64,000 bases of DNA from positions 124,001 through 188,000 of the forward strand of contig PTEX01000413.1 of NCBI GenBank assembly GCA_003342815.1. The letters are read 5' to 3'. The notes below the pieces were generated by a model that saw nothing but the letters and a program-made list of their open reading frames with translations, had not been told where the DNA came from and searched no databases. The translations under genes and the position numbers were made by a program. The stretch is from Eudromia elegans. Lineage: Eukaryota; Chordata; Aves; Tinamiformes; Tinamidae. Shown here in pieces: positions 63,750-64,000 of the stretch. The first letter of the stretch is position 1, and each line of letters starts with the position of its first letter.

Positions 63750-64000
63750 AATTTAAGAAGCCTAATAATGCATTGTTTCACTTGAAAAAGAATAGAAAAT
63801 ATGTCAAATTATTGACTGCTGTGTTCAAGCATGCTGTATCTTTGCCATGTGTCCTTTAAATATGTCATACAGTCTAATCCTTCTAATATACTTTCAGTAA
63901 GTGTCTAAAATTCTATCTTAGATGTATATTCAGGATATTATTTCACATTTTTTTCTGCCTTTTTTTTTTCCTTTTATGAAAGGGATTCAAAAGAAATGAT

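Larger units (their letters stand above)
59674..64000. other. AT-rich unique sequence, no gene seen
   Basis: No gene, RNA gene or named transposon is recognised to the right edge. Contents are a T-run at about 59840-59853, a pair of TCTAAAGGAATTTAT words 39 bases apart, (TA)n at 63073-63100 and the 15-bp duplication at 63720-63749. A GC-richer patch at about 62560-62830 has an 85-codon frame of no known family. A 72-codon frame at 61183-61401 is likewise unrecognised. Confidence 0.5.

Noticed and set aside
1..64000. CRISPR arrays, bacterial operons, riboswitches, phage or defence systems
   Set aside because: There are no regularly spaced repeats, no tightly packed genes and no ribosome-binding-site pattern. 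The CR1 content and AT-rich desert identify vertebrate nuclear DNA.
1..64000. tRNA, rRNA or tRNA-derived SINE
   Set aside because: I looked for A/B-box-like promoter words and cloverleaf arms by eye and found none convincing. A covariance-model scan would be needed to exclude small RNAs.

Overview
This window looks like an intergenic stretch of an avian (or at least archosaur/sauropsid) nuclear genome. It is AT-rich throughout. It has no supportable protein-coding gene, no recognisable RNA gene and no operon structure. The recognisable content is transposable-element debris, dominated by 5'-truncated CR1 LINE copies. Their open frames carry CR1-type reverse transcriptase motifs ([22 protein letters not shown]), and several end in the ATTCTRTG octamer repeat typical of CR1 3' ends. 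CR1 abundance, short indel-riddled copies, a class II-like solo LTR and low density of other repeats together suggest a bird. The species and chromosome cannot be told from the sequence.

Layout. 1-55 is a (CCTTC)n tract. About 2190-3465 is an ancient L3/CR1-like LINE fragment, interrupted by a reverse-oriented solo LTR at about 2356-2974 with GGTGGG on both sides. 3507-15840 is AT-rich unique sequence with simple repeats and a clean 44-bp tandem duplication at 10758-10845. An old minus-strand CR1 lies at 15840-16440. 16441-24180 is unique sequence with an 11-bp-stem hairpin at 21987-22012. An unidentified coding-like block (24180-24690) is followed by two head-to-tail CR1 3' ends (24921-25865 and 25868-26210). 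A plus-strand CR1 with an internal deletion lies at 32758-33622, and another plus-strand CR1 at 42548-43210. The latter abuts a CpG-enriched block (43260-43655) that stands out from its surroundings. Minus-strand CR1 fragments follow at 46055-46292 and 54672-55130. The best preserved copy is a minus-strand CR1 at 58106-59629, with a 364-codon frame, several assembly N bases and a 22-bp duplication at its 5' edge. The rest, to 64000, is unique AT-rich sequence.

No genes work together here. The history that can be read is a layered one: an ancient LINE, then an LTR retrovirus-like insertion into it, and separate waves of CR1 insertion in both orientations (four plus, four minus). I found no evidence of a new multi-gene system. 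The most useful leads are the CpG-rich block beside a CR1 end, the nested LTR/LINE, the junction duplication at the young CR1 and the unidentified coding-like block near 24.2-24.7 kb.
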